64,000 nt of DNA from Gracilaria gracilis (Eukaryota; Rhodophyta; Florideophyceae; Gracilariales; Gracilariaceae). Of this stretch, positions 24,361 through 34,429 are shown piece after piece. The notes below the pieces were generated by a model. It was not told the DNA's origin and searched no databases. It saw only the letters and a program-made list of their open reading frames with translations. A program made the translations under genes and the position numbers. The DNA lies in assembly GCA_030374805.1 (NCBI GenBank), contig JARGSG010000199.1, positions 372,001-436,000 on the forward strand, given 5' to 3'. Each line of letters begins with the position of its first letter. Position 1 is the stretch's first letter.

Positions 24361-24649
24361 TGTACGCTTCGGTTGTGAGCGCAAGGGGGAAGATGTCAAA
24401 GGTGGATTCCGATGATCCGAGTTTATTGAGGGGAGGAGGTCAATCGGTAGCTTAAGCACACCGATGTAGAGCTCCCAATTGGGAGTCACCCAATTTGGAG
24501 CGCTGCTCGATCTCAAGTGTCACCCAGAGACTCTTAGTCCTGGGTGGCAGGTGCTAAGTGATGGCGCTTGCCTGTCGTACTGCGTGGGTGACAGTCAAGC
24601 GTCTGTGACTGATGTTGTGTGTGGCTGTGGCTGGGTACCTGCCACTGCA
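24361..24649 (-). repeat. Gypsy element 2, 3' LTR
   Basis: 289 bases, TG...CA, matched by 29451-29739. A purine run (GAAGAAGGGAAG on the minus strand) touches its inner edge and is a good polypurine tract. Confidence 0.9.
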
Positions 24650-27600
24650 CTTCCCTTCTTCAAAGCCTGAGTTCAACTTTGGCTTTGTTTGCAAGTGCAG
24701 TGGAAGTGTTTTTGCGGCGAAGCAGCCTTTGCAGCATGACAGGGACATCTTTGTAGACTCGTTCGAGCGGTTCGAGAGTGTCTTCTTCTTTTCCAAGTCC
24801 TTTACAGCGTACTGAGACGAACAGGCGACCTTCTTTCATGACTAGTTTTAGTGGGCGAGCGACTGGCATACCAGTTTCAGATGACAAAACATGCGACATG
24901 ACCGCTTGTTGATCTAAAGAGGCGTCATGGTAAAACTTCAGACGGCATGCGTGAATGTCTTCAAGTGCGCAGTTGCGCAGATCTTCTACCTGATACACGT
25001 AATCATACAGAGCTTGTACCACTCTTCGCGGTCCGCGCCAACGCAAAGCCAACTTCTCACCAGTGAAGAATTTTTCGCGCCCGACCAAGACGAAGTCGCC
25101 ATTCTCGAAATTCGGCACTTTTCCTTTCGAGGAACGGGCTCGCGATGACTCGCGATTCTTTTGCAAAGCATTTTGCACCATAGGATGCAACTCTTCTACC
25201 AGTGCTTGTAGGGTGTGGATGTTCGCGCAGCGCTCAAGCTGTCCTTCATCCACTGTAATGGCTTTTGCGGTGGTGGTGCGGAGAAATGTAGCGATCGGGT
25301 GTGTCGGTTCAATTCCAAGGAAGGCGGTGATAGGAGCAATGCTGTGCCGCTGTGGTGAGGGAGCGTTGTTCAGTACACTTTGTACGAGCGGCAGCAAATC
25401 GGGCCACTCTGAGAATTCCAGTTGAAATTCGGACACCAGAGCGCGGAAGGTGCGCACAACTTCTGTACTAAGTCTCTTAACAGCTCCGTTGCTCCACGGA
25501 GTGTAGGGGAGAGTAAAATGGTGCGGCACGCGCAGAGCTCTCGTGACCATGCGAACTGTGGCATTCCAGAAATGAGTAGGACCATCTGACATGAGACCGA
25601 GAGGGACGTTGAAGGCGGCAGACCAGTTGATGATGGCCAGTGCTGCATTCTCCGGCAATGTTCCTGCTGTGGCTAAGAACCACTTGTAGTCTGAGTGATC
25701 GTCGCGAAGCATAAGAATTTACTTCGGGCCTGCTGTGCTTTGTCCGATTTCGATGTAGTCGAACTGTAGTAGATCGTTGGCCTTGGTGGCATGAACGGCT
25801 GGTCCAAAAGGCCTCGGGACCTTCTCCCCACCTGAAGTGGAGATGCAGTGTATGCAGGCTTTCACAAAGATGCGGACATCTGCTCCGAGTGTGCCCCAGG
25901 CATAATGACGGCTCAGAACCTTCATTGTTGTGTCCCTGCCCCGATGACCTGCTGGTCCGGTAGGTGCGATGACGCACAGTCGTAGCTGGAGGTCTTCGGC
26001 TGCGTTCGGGATCCAAATAGCTCCATTGGGATTTCTCCATAGCCCATCAAAGAGCTTGGCGTCAGTTGGGCGGGAGGTTTCAGACATCTGCTGGCTATGA
26101 GCCACTTCATCCGGCGAAGGCCAACAAAATGATTCCGCATTAGATGATGGGAGAACCGGGATTTGGATGAGACGTCGAAGGAGTCTTGGAACGCACCAAC
26201 GCGTGAGCACGTCTGCCCAGAGGTTGTCTAGACCGCTAATGTGAAAACAAGTGTATAAGTAAGCGGTTAGTCTAACAGCCCAACGAAGTACCTTGCGCGT
26301 CGAAGATTGACTCAAATCGGGAACAAGTGAGAGCGGGTCAAACAGGAAAACCAGATTGTTGTGGTCCGTGAACAAATCAAATCCAGCCGCAGTGGCTGCA
26401 AGCCAGTGCATACGTTCTACGGTTGCCATGATCGCGAATCCTTCTTTCTCGAGCGTTGACCAGCATAGCTGGGTGGCATTAAAACGCCCGGAGCAGAAAG
26501 CGAGGAGAGTATGACGTTGGTCCTTATGCGGCTTCGAGAGGTCTTCTAGCGGGACTTGAGTTACGATGCCTGACCAGCTTGTGTTTGAGGCGTCCGTGTA
26601 AATGCAGAGTCGCTGTTGTTCGTCTCTGTCAGCGAGTGTCAGGAGGTTGGCTAGAGCCTGCTTGCACTTCTCGAATGCCTCAGTTTCCTTTTCGACCCAG
26701 TTTAGAGCTTGGAGTTGGACGGCAGCAACGGCACGCTTGGTTCGTTTTCCGGCGGCGTGGTAGACAAGTTACATGAACTCATGTAGTGGGGAGATGAGCT
26801 CGTTGAATTCTGTAATGGCGGATTTCACCCATTGCATTGCACAAACAAATTGTTGTAAATGTGCGCCAGTCGTAGGCAGTTCCATGTGAACGAGACCGTC
26901 AAGCTGGCGTGGGTCATAGCGTACTCCATCCGCGGAGACAATGCGGCCGCACCAACGAATTGATTTGGCGAAGAGTGTGCACTTCTTTGGGTGTAGTTTG
27001 ATGCAGTGCTGTGCGCAAATGCGGAAGAGTAGCCTGATTCCATCGAGAAGGCCTGGGATCGTGGCATTACACAAAATAATGTCATCTAACCAGTACAGTA
27101 GCTGCTTCAAAAGATTCTTGGGGAACACGTCGGCTAGAACTGATTGAAGGTGTGTGGTGGCGTTTGTTGTGCCATGAAGCACCCTGGTTGGAGAAAAAAC
27201 GCCATCAGGTGTGACAAAGGACTGGAGTTCATGGGATTCTTTGTCGATTGGGAATTGCCTATAACCATGAGAGAGATCGAAAGATGCGAAGAAACGGGAT
27301 TTGGCTAGCTTCAAAATCTCCTGCTCGATGTTTGGCATTGAGTACTGGTGTCTCACAGTAAATTGGTTGATGGGACGAAGATCCACAGTAAAGCGGAAAC
27401 GGGCTGGACCTGGCTTCGGGACAATGAGAGGTACAGAGACCCACGGATAAGACGGGTTGGGATAGGCCATGCCCGCTCGTACAAGCTCTGTGACAAATTT
27501 GTCAAGAAACATCCGCTGCTCCTGGGAATACTTGCGGAGACGCACGCGTATTGGGCGAGCGTCAGGTCTCAAACGTATTTTCAATGGTGCGACGTTAGCG

Positions 27601-28763
27601 TGCGGTCCAGAGGAAAGCCATGTGCAAAAGATATCGAGATTTTTCTGAACAATGTTCTTGAGTGCGTTGGATTCGGCGGTTGGGATCCCATTAGAAACAG
27701 CGTTCTGCATCATGTCATCAACTGCTCGGAGAATGTCGCCGTGTTGATCGGTGTCGACGGGATCGAGCAGTGCTGGGTCTGGGAAAGGATCCGACTCTTG
27801 ACGTGCAGTGTCGTACACGACTCGTGGTCGATCGGCGTCTGGCTGCTGTGCCTCGGCGGAAGGAGACGGATGATTGATTCGGGCAATCATTAGACGGCTG
27901 ACGTAACCCTGCGTGGCTTGAGATGTCGGATTGCCAACTTCTGAACAATCCGAGCCATTTAGGGCGAATCTTTTTTTGTCCAACAGAGTGTGGGTGTCCA
28001 CACGCAAATGCTGTAGCACAGGCCTCCCAATTAGTACATTTTCGTAGGCAAGGTCATCGTCGGCAACCAAGAATGAAATGTTCATGAGCGCAAGGTTACC
28101 AGAAGCCAGATGCAGAAGTTTTCGTGGTACGGCCCAAATTCGAGAGAATTTGAAGACCCCTGTGCTGTCCGAAGTTCCTTTCTTCAGGGCGACTGCGAGT
28201 GAGACCGTTTTGATTGCCGATATCTTTCCAATTCCCTGGATGGCTGCTGTTTCAGCCAGTCTGGGTGATACAATGCTATCGTCACTTCCATCATCGCACC
28301 TGCCACTGGACTGGATGGACTTCATTCCATCAGATACCGTAATCGAGCAGTTTGGGCTGTTGCGGTCTTCTGAAGGCAGCAGACGGCCCACAGTTCCAGA
28401 GTTGTTTCGATTGACTCTGGCTTTCTGGGCCCTGGTTGACTTCGCAGGGCCATCGGCTGCCTTCTTAGCCGAGAGTTCGGCTTTGAGGGCTTCCTTCTCA
28501 GCGTCAGTGGATTTCGTGCAATCATCGATCCAATGACGTTCGGCCTTGCGTTGGCAGGGCTCATGCGGGCAGAAAGGCGGTGGTTGCTTTGGCTTAGCCG
28601 TTGATGGTTGTTGGCGACCGGTTTCGGTTGGCTTCGTGCTTGATTCCGAAGAACCGTTGATAACGCTATGGTTTGTCCTGTTGGGCTTTGAATTGCGATT
28701 ACGTGAAAGCGGCCCGTTGTCAACGATCTGAAACGCTTCGGCGACAGACAACGCATGCTTCAT
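24650..28763 (-). pseudogene. Gypsy element 2 pol region (fossil)
   Basis: Minus-strand protease/reverse transcriptase (YWLDDIILCN, the YxDD box, near 27.1 kb), RNase H (FTDHNNLVFLFD), zinc region and integrase with the GPTHFWNATVRMVTRAL core. A small C-terminal extension follows the integrase (LFVSVRCKGLGKEEDTLEPL), which is chromodomain-like. It is broken and kept as a fossil. Confidence 0.88.
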
Positions 28764-28958
28764 GAATCCTTTGAAATCGTTTCAAAGCGGGGCGTGAACG
28801 AATTCCAAATCGCTTTCCAGGCGTAGTTGTAGTGCCTTTGGTTTGATGGCATACAAAATATGCTTCACAGCCACCTTAAGATGATCTTTTATGACCCACG
28901 AGAGACCATTGCGGCGGAGGACGGAGACGGAAGAGGTAAACAAACCTTTCATTCTAGA

Positions 28959-29399
28959 TCAGGAAGACGTGTCGGTCATGTCCATTGCTAGTTCGCGTTT
29001 AATGACAGCGTCAATGTCACCAACCGTCATGGTATCCTTTTCTTCTCCGGCTTCAGATTCCAGGTAGGTTCGGAGTTTTTCATCTGTTAGGTCTTCTAAT
29101 TTCGAAACGTCTGAAATGTATTCCAGTTCGATACAAGATTCAAGCCATTCTGAGTCGACACAGTAGCTCAGATTGACTGGCCGTACTGGTTCCGTCGTTG
29201 TTGAGTTGACAACGGCAAGCTGCAAAGCTTTTGCAGTGACTTCCTTAACATATTGGTCGTATTGACTCAAAAAGGTGCGGATGGCTTTGGGGTTTGTGTT
29301 GATCAGTTTTGGATGACTCACTGAGAATGAGACAGATTTTGGTTGCTGGAGAACGAAATCTTCATCTCCAGAATTGTTCGGCGTCGAAGCAGACGCCAT
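28959..29399 (-). pseudogene. Gypsy element 2 gag-like region (fossil)
   Basis: Frame from an ATG at 29399 just inside the 5' LTR, in the gag position. Its product is acidic and helical with no zinc knuckle visible here. Confidence 0.6.
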
Positions 29400-29450
29400 T
29401 TTTTGATCGAACGGTAATGCGATACAACCGTGAGTATCGGCAGTGATCAC

Positions 29451-29739
29451 TGTGCGCTTCGGTTGTGAGCGCAAGGGGGAAGATGTCAAAGGTGGATTCT
29501 GATGATCCGAGTTTATTGAGGGGAGGAGGTCAATCGGTAGCTTAAGCACACTGATGTAGAGCTCCCAATTGGGAATCACCCAATTTGGAGCGCTGCTCGA
29601 TCTCAAGTGCCACCCAGAGACTCTTAGTCCTGGGTGGTAGGTGCTAAGTGATGGCGCTTGTCTGTCGTACTGCGTGGGTGGCAGTCAAGCGTCTGTGACT
29701 GATGGTGTGTGTGGCTGTGGCTGGGTACCTGCCACTACA
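29451..29739 (-). repeat. Gypsy element 2, 5' LTR
   Basis: 289 bases, partner of 24361-24649, followed by the CTGAT duplication at 29740-29744. Confidence 0.9.
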
Positions 29740-29744
29740 CTGAT

Positions 29745-30457
29745 GTTGCGTGCTAGCATCTATTTGATCCATATAAGCTATAAAGCCCCGACGCACCCAC
29801 TCCTTCGCTGGATACTCCTCACTAGAGGTGGAACTGACGGTATCAACATCGACTTCGGACGGCGTCATTCGCCGCTTTACATCTTCGTCCTCACCGCTTG
29901 CTCCACTCCTCCTACCTTGAGATCTGAAAATGTGCCGTGCAGGAATCATATGTGAATTCTACGACATAAGTTAAGTTAGAGATTAGAGGACATGTACTGA
30001 AATAGTACTGTGCTTTGGTCTGAAGACGTACCTGCTCTCCTTCCGGGCCACCATTCTTCTTAACTTGATGTGTAATATCGATCACAGAGCTGTCATCGGA
30101 TGCCCAATTAGGAGGATCAGGCTTCACACAGCGCACATCGTCAGAACCTCCAATTGCATTGCTTTGGTCACGATCTCCAAGAACTCTACGGCTCTCATCC
30201 ACCTCAAGGACGATAATATCGTCATCCTCACTTTGTCCACAGTTTCTCCGAGATTTGGGAGTGCTCATGTATTCCCCATCCTTTTTTAGCTCTCTATTTT
30301 TATACATGGAATCCAACACACTTGAGGGGCGTGATGGCAGTGATGAAAGGAAGTCGTCATCATCGGACAGAACGCCCTTTATTGTTGAACAGAGGAAAGC
30401 CTTGGTTTTCTTTGGAGGGTCGAACGTGACAAAAGGAATGCGTAATGGGGGGTGCAC
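29745..30457 (-). pseudogene. MULE transposase, N-terminal piece
   Basis: Minus-strand acidic, low-homology N-terminal region. It contains SEDDDIIVLEVDESRR, then (in a second phase) KEWVRRGFIAYMDQID running into the CTGAT junction, beyond which the frame continues at 24355. The switch of phase near 29.93 kb could be a frameshift or a small intron: GTACGT at 30031 and a TTTTCAG acceptor near 29.93 kb exist but do not restore the frame. Confidence 0.5.
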
Positions 30458-30577
30458 TTTTCGCTATTGCAGCCTTTATGGTATCCCTTCGCTTATTCTT
30501 ATTCCCTCGAGAACCATGACTTAGACGCCCATGGTTATGAATGTTTGCACCGGAGAGTACCCACCCCCTTTCATTCC

Positions 30578-31999
30578 TCAGGGTCTTCGCCATAAGACAG
30601 CCTTGCAAACATAACCAGGCGGGTTTCGTTTGTGTTTTAGACAACTTAGACGCACATTCAGTCCGTATTCCCGCGATCTCCTCATGGGTTTACAGAACTG
30701 AACCCCGTATTCATACCTATCCTTCGTGCATAGGTCGTAGACATATCCAAGGAGGTCCGCAACAACCATCTCTGCAATCTCATTGCCATTCACACGCTTT
30801 ACAGAAGCAGCACCACCATCCTGAGTCCTACTTGTACCATCATCCCCCCTCCTAGCTTCCACTCTTCCGGTAGTGTCCAACATCTCACTGTCCGTCGTGT
30901 TCTCGTCACACATGCCCAATTTTTCAGGTCCTCCGGCTGCGTTCATGCGTGCAAGGTAGATCCTCTTGCGATGTTCAAGGTGGATCTTTGCAACGGCATA
31001 TTCATTCATGAACGGCATGACGTGAGTTATGGACATAACCAAACGCACCCCCACCTCCAAACACCCCCGTCGATATCTCTCCGTCCAGTTGGTATGATTT
31101 CCTGCAATAAATGGCGCACTGGGAATAACATCGTGCGTACGAGCGAAGCATCCCATCATGGACAATACGTAGGCACCACAGCTATGAGAGTCTGTTTGTT
31201 TCGTGAAGCCGAGAACATCGAGCATGTAGTTATCCTCTGCCAAATCGATTTTCATTTCCTGAGAGTGCTCAACTATTGCCATGATCAGCTCTCGACATTC
31301 CACGAGACATTCAAACCTCATATTATCACTCTAGTATATGCGCCACTTCTGTTTTCCAATCCTTTCTGCTACAAAGACCACCGAATGTCTACGTTCAACT
31401 ATGACGGGAACGACGATCGATCTAATATCTGTAGGGCTCGGATACAGCTTTTCACTGAACTTCTCCTTGTAGCGATCAAGCACTTCAACTTTTTCCTCCC
31501 CCGACATCTTTCGGTACGATCTGGCTACATTGCTGATACAACATCCCGTATCTACAGTCACGAGTACGACACCGATACGAGGCTCCAGTTCAAAAACCCC
31601 GCTCTCAAGAAGAAGGTTTCAGAACCACACGTTTCGATCAGACGAAGACATAAGGTGAGGACTCACATTTCCCTTATTGTCCACTGAGTTCTTCAACTCC
31701 AGAATGAGATAACACCACAACCCTTTCAATTCTTTAAACCCATCTTTGTCTATCCTATTGAATTTCACCTCAGTATGCTTCTTCATGTTCTCCAAAAACG
31801 ACGAGATCTTCTTCAAAACCTGACGTATGACTTTCTTCTCTTCTTGTGTGAGCTCTGGATCTAAGTCTTTCTTTTCACTAACTACTTCCTCTGTCGTCTT
31901 CACAGGAAGTAAATTTTCGTCGACCTCATTGCCTGAATCCTCTACTCGAGGATCTAACACACTGAATATATTGGCTAAAAGGGGATCCTCGAGGGCCAT
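30578..31999 (-). pseudogene. Ulp1/SENP-like (C48) cysteine protease of the MULE
   Basis: A single minus-strand frame of 474 codons from an ATG at 31999. The C48 protease layout is clear: VVPVIVERRHSVVFV carries the catalytic His, and KQTDSHSCGAYVLSMM carries the oxyanion Gln and catalytic Cys. In-frame TGA (31616-31618) and TAG (31328-31330) codons interrupt it without any frameshift. The TAG falls where the family has the catalytic Asp of a Y-D-S motif (here IY-stop-SDN). The tail, together with the next frame (to 30360), has a C...C...HNH pattern resembling a second FLYWCH-type knuckle. ULP1 genes are carried by some plant MULEs, where a role in de-SUMOylation is assumed. The right inverted repeat contains TATAAAA reading inward and could be its promoter. 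Confidence 0.7.
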
Positions 32000-32383
32000 C
32001 TAACAGATGTGTCGTCTGCGGCGCGGAAAGTGATCATAGCTGCTTAAAATGGTCCAGCGTAGGCCAAACGGGGGCCAAACTTATGCTAGAGACACGGCTA
32101 TGTATGCAAGAAAAACAGAAAAGTAACGACGGAGCTATTACGCGAGAAAGACGGCTTTTCAAGCGATTAAAGTGGATTAGCAACGGCGGAGCGATTACGA
32201 TTCAAGGACCTCAAAAGAGAAATGCAGGTAAAATGGTAGTTTGTGATGTGGAACGTTAGCAGGCGAGAATTGGATGGACAAAGTGCGCGCTTTGTGGGAT
32301 TGCGGTTGCGTCACGTCATTAGAACTGCGATGGGTGTGACCAGAATGAATTGGGTGAGTGAGTGTGTTGGGAGCGGTGGTGCG

Positions 32384-32529
32384 AGACACTTGGCGGGAGC
32401 TGAGGATACGTAAAGGTTCTGGGAGCGTTACTTCTGTAACGGAAGATCCAAGGGTATTTGTTTTATAGACGTGGAGGATCTACGGGAGGAATCTGACATT
32501 CCTCACAGTGCGTAGATTCTCCGGAGGTC
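32384..32529 (-). repeat. MULE right terminal inverted repeat
   Basis: 146 bases, reverse-complement partner of 10971-11116. Reading inward on the minus strand it contains TCTATAAAACAAA, a plausible promoter for the protease gene. Confidence 0.85.
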
Positions 32530-32538
32530 CCAGCGTAC
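32530..32538. repeat. MULE target-site duplication, right copy
   Basis: CCAGCGTAC, identical to 10962-10970. Confidence 0.85.
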
Positions 32539-32812
32539 CAGTGTTCTGAACACTTTGGATCAATGCGATCTTGCTGTAATGTGTCAGCGCATCCCTTTCA
32601 TACCATTAAAAAGGCTATTCCGCAACTCAAAAAGCCTTCTAGTCATCAATCTTCACCGTGTTTGATTCAGTTGACCCGACTCAAAACAACGGTCGAACCT
32701 CTCTGTAAGTTTTCATCTTTGCCTGAGTCGTCGCAACCAACTCTATCAATGAAGCATATCATGCTATCTTTTCAATCGACTTAGGTACAATACAATCTGC
32801 TTATGTGGCTGT
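32539..32812. other. Short stretch between MULE and Copia
   Basis: No gene recognised. A frame of 73 codons on the plus strand has no family resemblance. Confidence 0.4.
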
Positions 32813-32817
32813 TGCTG

Positions 32818-32952
32818 TGTAAACTATGTAGTCGTGGCTACCGATTGGAACGGACCACAGTGTCCAAACGTTCCAATCGGTGGGCAAATTTAAGGGCACC
32901 GGCCAGCCGCCGCCACCAGCTGACTCCGGACGAGGAGGTGGGCAATTGCTCG
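32818..32952 (+). repeat. Copia 5' LTR, 135 bp
   Basis: Begins TGTAAACTATGTAGT and pairs with 38690-38824. An internal inverted repeat (ACCGATTGGAACG ... CGTTCCAATCGGT) forms a strong hairpin. Confidence 0.85.
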
Positions 32953-32970
32953 TGGTAGCACCGCGACCTC
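32953..32970 (+). promoter_or_regulatory. Candidate Copia primer-binding site
   Basis: TGGTAGCACCGCGACCTC starts directly after the 5' LTR and begins with TGG. Confidence 0.5.
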
Positions 32971-33049
32971 GATCCCACCGACCGCTCTTCACCACACTTC
33001 AAGCCGCACCGCCAGCGCCTTTACTCCCTAAACTCACCGCCTCGCCTCC

Positions 33050-33620
33050 TTCGGAAGCGCCGCTTTACCTCTCTTGGCTGCGTCACCTCGCGCCTTCGGC
33101 CTCACGCCTTCGGTCGTGGCGCCCCGTGCGTTTGGCAGCGCCACCCCGCGCATTCGGCCGCGCCGCCTCGCGCCTTTGCCCTCGCGCCTTCGGTCGCGCC
33201 GCCCTGCCCCTTCGGCCGCGCCGCCCCGCGCCTTCGGCTGCGCCGCATCGCGCCATCAACTCCACAGCCTCCAGCCTTCGGCCGCGCCGCCTTGCTCTCT
33301 CGGCTGAGCCGCTTCGGCGCGTGACTTCGGTCGCGCCGCCTCGCCTCCTTTGGCCGCGCCGCCTCGCCTCTTTTGGCCACGCCACCTCGCCTTCCTTGGC
33401 CGCGCCGCGTCGTGTCTCTCGGCCGCACCACCTCGCCCTCATTGGCCGCGCCGCCTCCCCTAACCTATCCGCGCCGCATCACCTACTCTGGCCACTCCGC
33501 CTCTTCACCTCGGACGCACCGTCTCGCCGCATCCCCCTTCCGGCTGCGCCGCTTGTCGTCCTTGGGACCGCCGCCTGTCTTTTGTTGGCCGCGCCTTCTC
33601 TCCTATCCTTGGCCGTGCTG
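33050..33620. repeat. GC-rich imperfect tandem repeat in the Copia leader
   Basis: Loose repeats of CGCGCCGCCTCGC/CTTCGGCCGC blocks, unit roughly 18-30 bases. The composition leaves long open frames in several phases on both strands (one of about 300 codons on the plus strand). These I attribute to the repeat and not to a gene. Confidence 0.7.
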
Positions 33621-34429
33621 CCTTTCCACTTTGGCAGCGCACCTCTCCCGTCGCCCACCACGGAGCACCTCTACGCCGTTGCCGTCTCTCCACGACCACA
33701 CCAGTTTCTCTCTCTGGTCTCTCTCTCTGCAGACTACTACTGCTTACGGTGTCTACGGGGCGTGGTGTGTTGGAGCACTGGGCATTGAATTATCCCCCTG
33801 GTTCAGAACTACAGGTCGTGTTTCGAAATCTCGCTGGCCCACGGGAAGCTGCGTGGTGTCATGTTTTTAACGGGCGGGAAGCTTTGCCTGTTGATTAAGA
33901 ACCTCTGTTGTCTCCTCCGTCGAGGAATTTGGCACTTTAGTGGAGTTTGCAGCACCGGCAGTGAGTCGACTGGGGGCTTGAACCAAGTCGTGGGATTTGA
34001 CATCACTACTAGTAACTGGCTCTGCTGAGGGGTGCTCTGTCTGCCCACGAGGACGGTCGGCCTCGTCGTTCGGCCCGGGCTGCCCGCGAACCTGAAGCAT
34101 AACGGAGTAGATTGCCGCGCTCGTACAACGTAAGAGACTAGAGAGGATGTACTGGTGGAAATATATCCACTTGTTAGTAACCTCATCTGAACGTCTCGTA
34201 GTTGCAAAACGCATCTCGTTCGGACGATTGCAGAACTTGAAAGGCCGAAGCAAACCGTGCCTCACCGGGAGAGAGTTTACCCGGAGTCAGAGGTCTGAAC
34301 TTCAGGACTACGGGGCTAGCACCCCCTGCCAGTGACTCTGAATAAGAAGTAACCCCCTCCCAGTAAGAGACGAGGGAAGAACATACACTACATTTTCCTC
34401 TCCGCTCCCGCGTTTGAGATCACTCCGCG

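Larger units (their letters stand above)
24361..29739 (-). mobile_element. Ty3/Gypsy-type element 2 (fossil), 5.4 kb
   Basis: LTR retrotransposon read on the minus strand with 289-bp LTRs, a CTGAT target duplication and gag-like and pol regions. The LTRs differ at about 10 of 289 positions (about 96.5 percent identical), somewhat older than the chromovirus by that measure. Frames are broken a few times. It shares its pol type with the fragment at 39605-42660. Confidence 0.92.
10971..32529 (-). mobile_element. Mutator-like (MULE) transposon with two nested LTR elements
   Basis: Bounded by 146-bp terminal inverted repeats (10971-11116 and 32384-32529, about 10 differences) and a 9-bp target duplication. 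Its genes read on the minus strand from the right end: a Ulp1-type cysteine protease, then a transposase with a FLYWCH/FAR1-like zinc knuckle. Two LTR retrotransposons sit inside it (12583-24004 and 24361-29739), each with its own 5-bp duplication. Without them the MULE would be about 4.75 kb, a normal size. A SUMO-protease gene beside the transposase is known in some plant MULEs. The copy is dead: frames are broken and most of the transposase catalytic region appears to be missing. Confidence 0.85.

Noticed and set aside
10971-32529. The 146-bp repeats as LTRs of one large retroelement
   Set aside because: They are in inverted, not direct, orientation and have a 9-bp duplication, which fits MULE terminal inverted repeats.
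32880-33788. 300-codon open frame on the plus strand
   Set aside because: It is produced by the GC-rich repeat in the Copia leader. Other phases on both strands are open over the same stretch.
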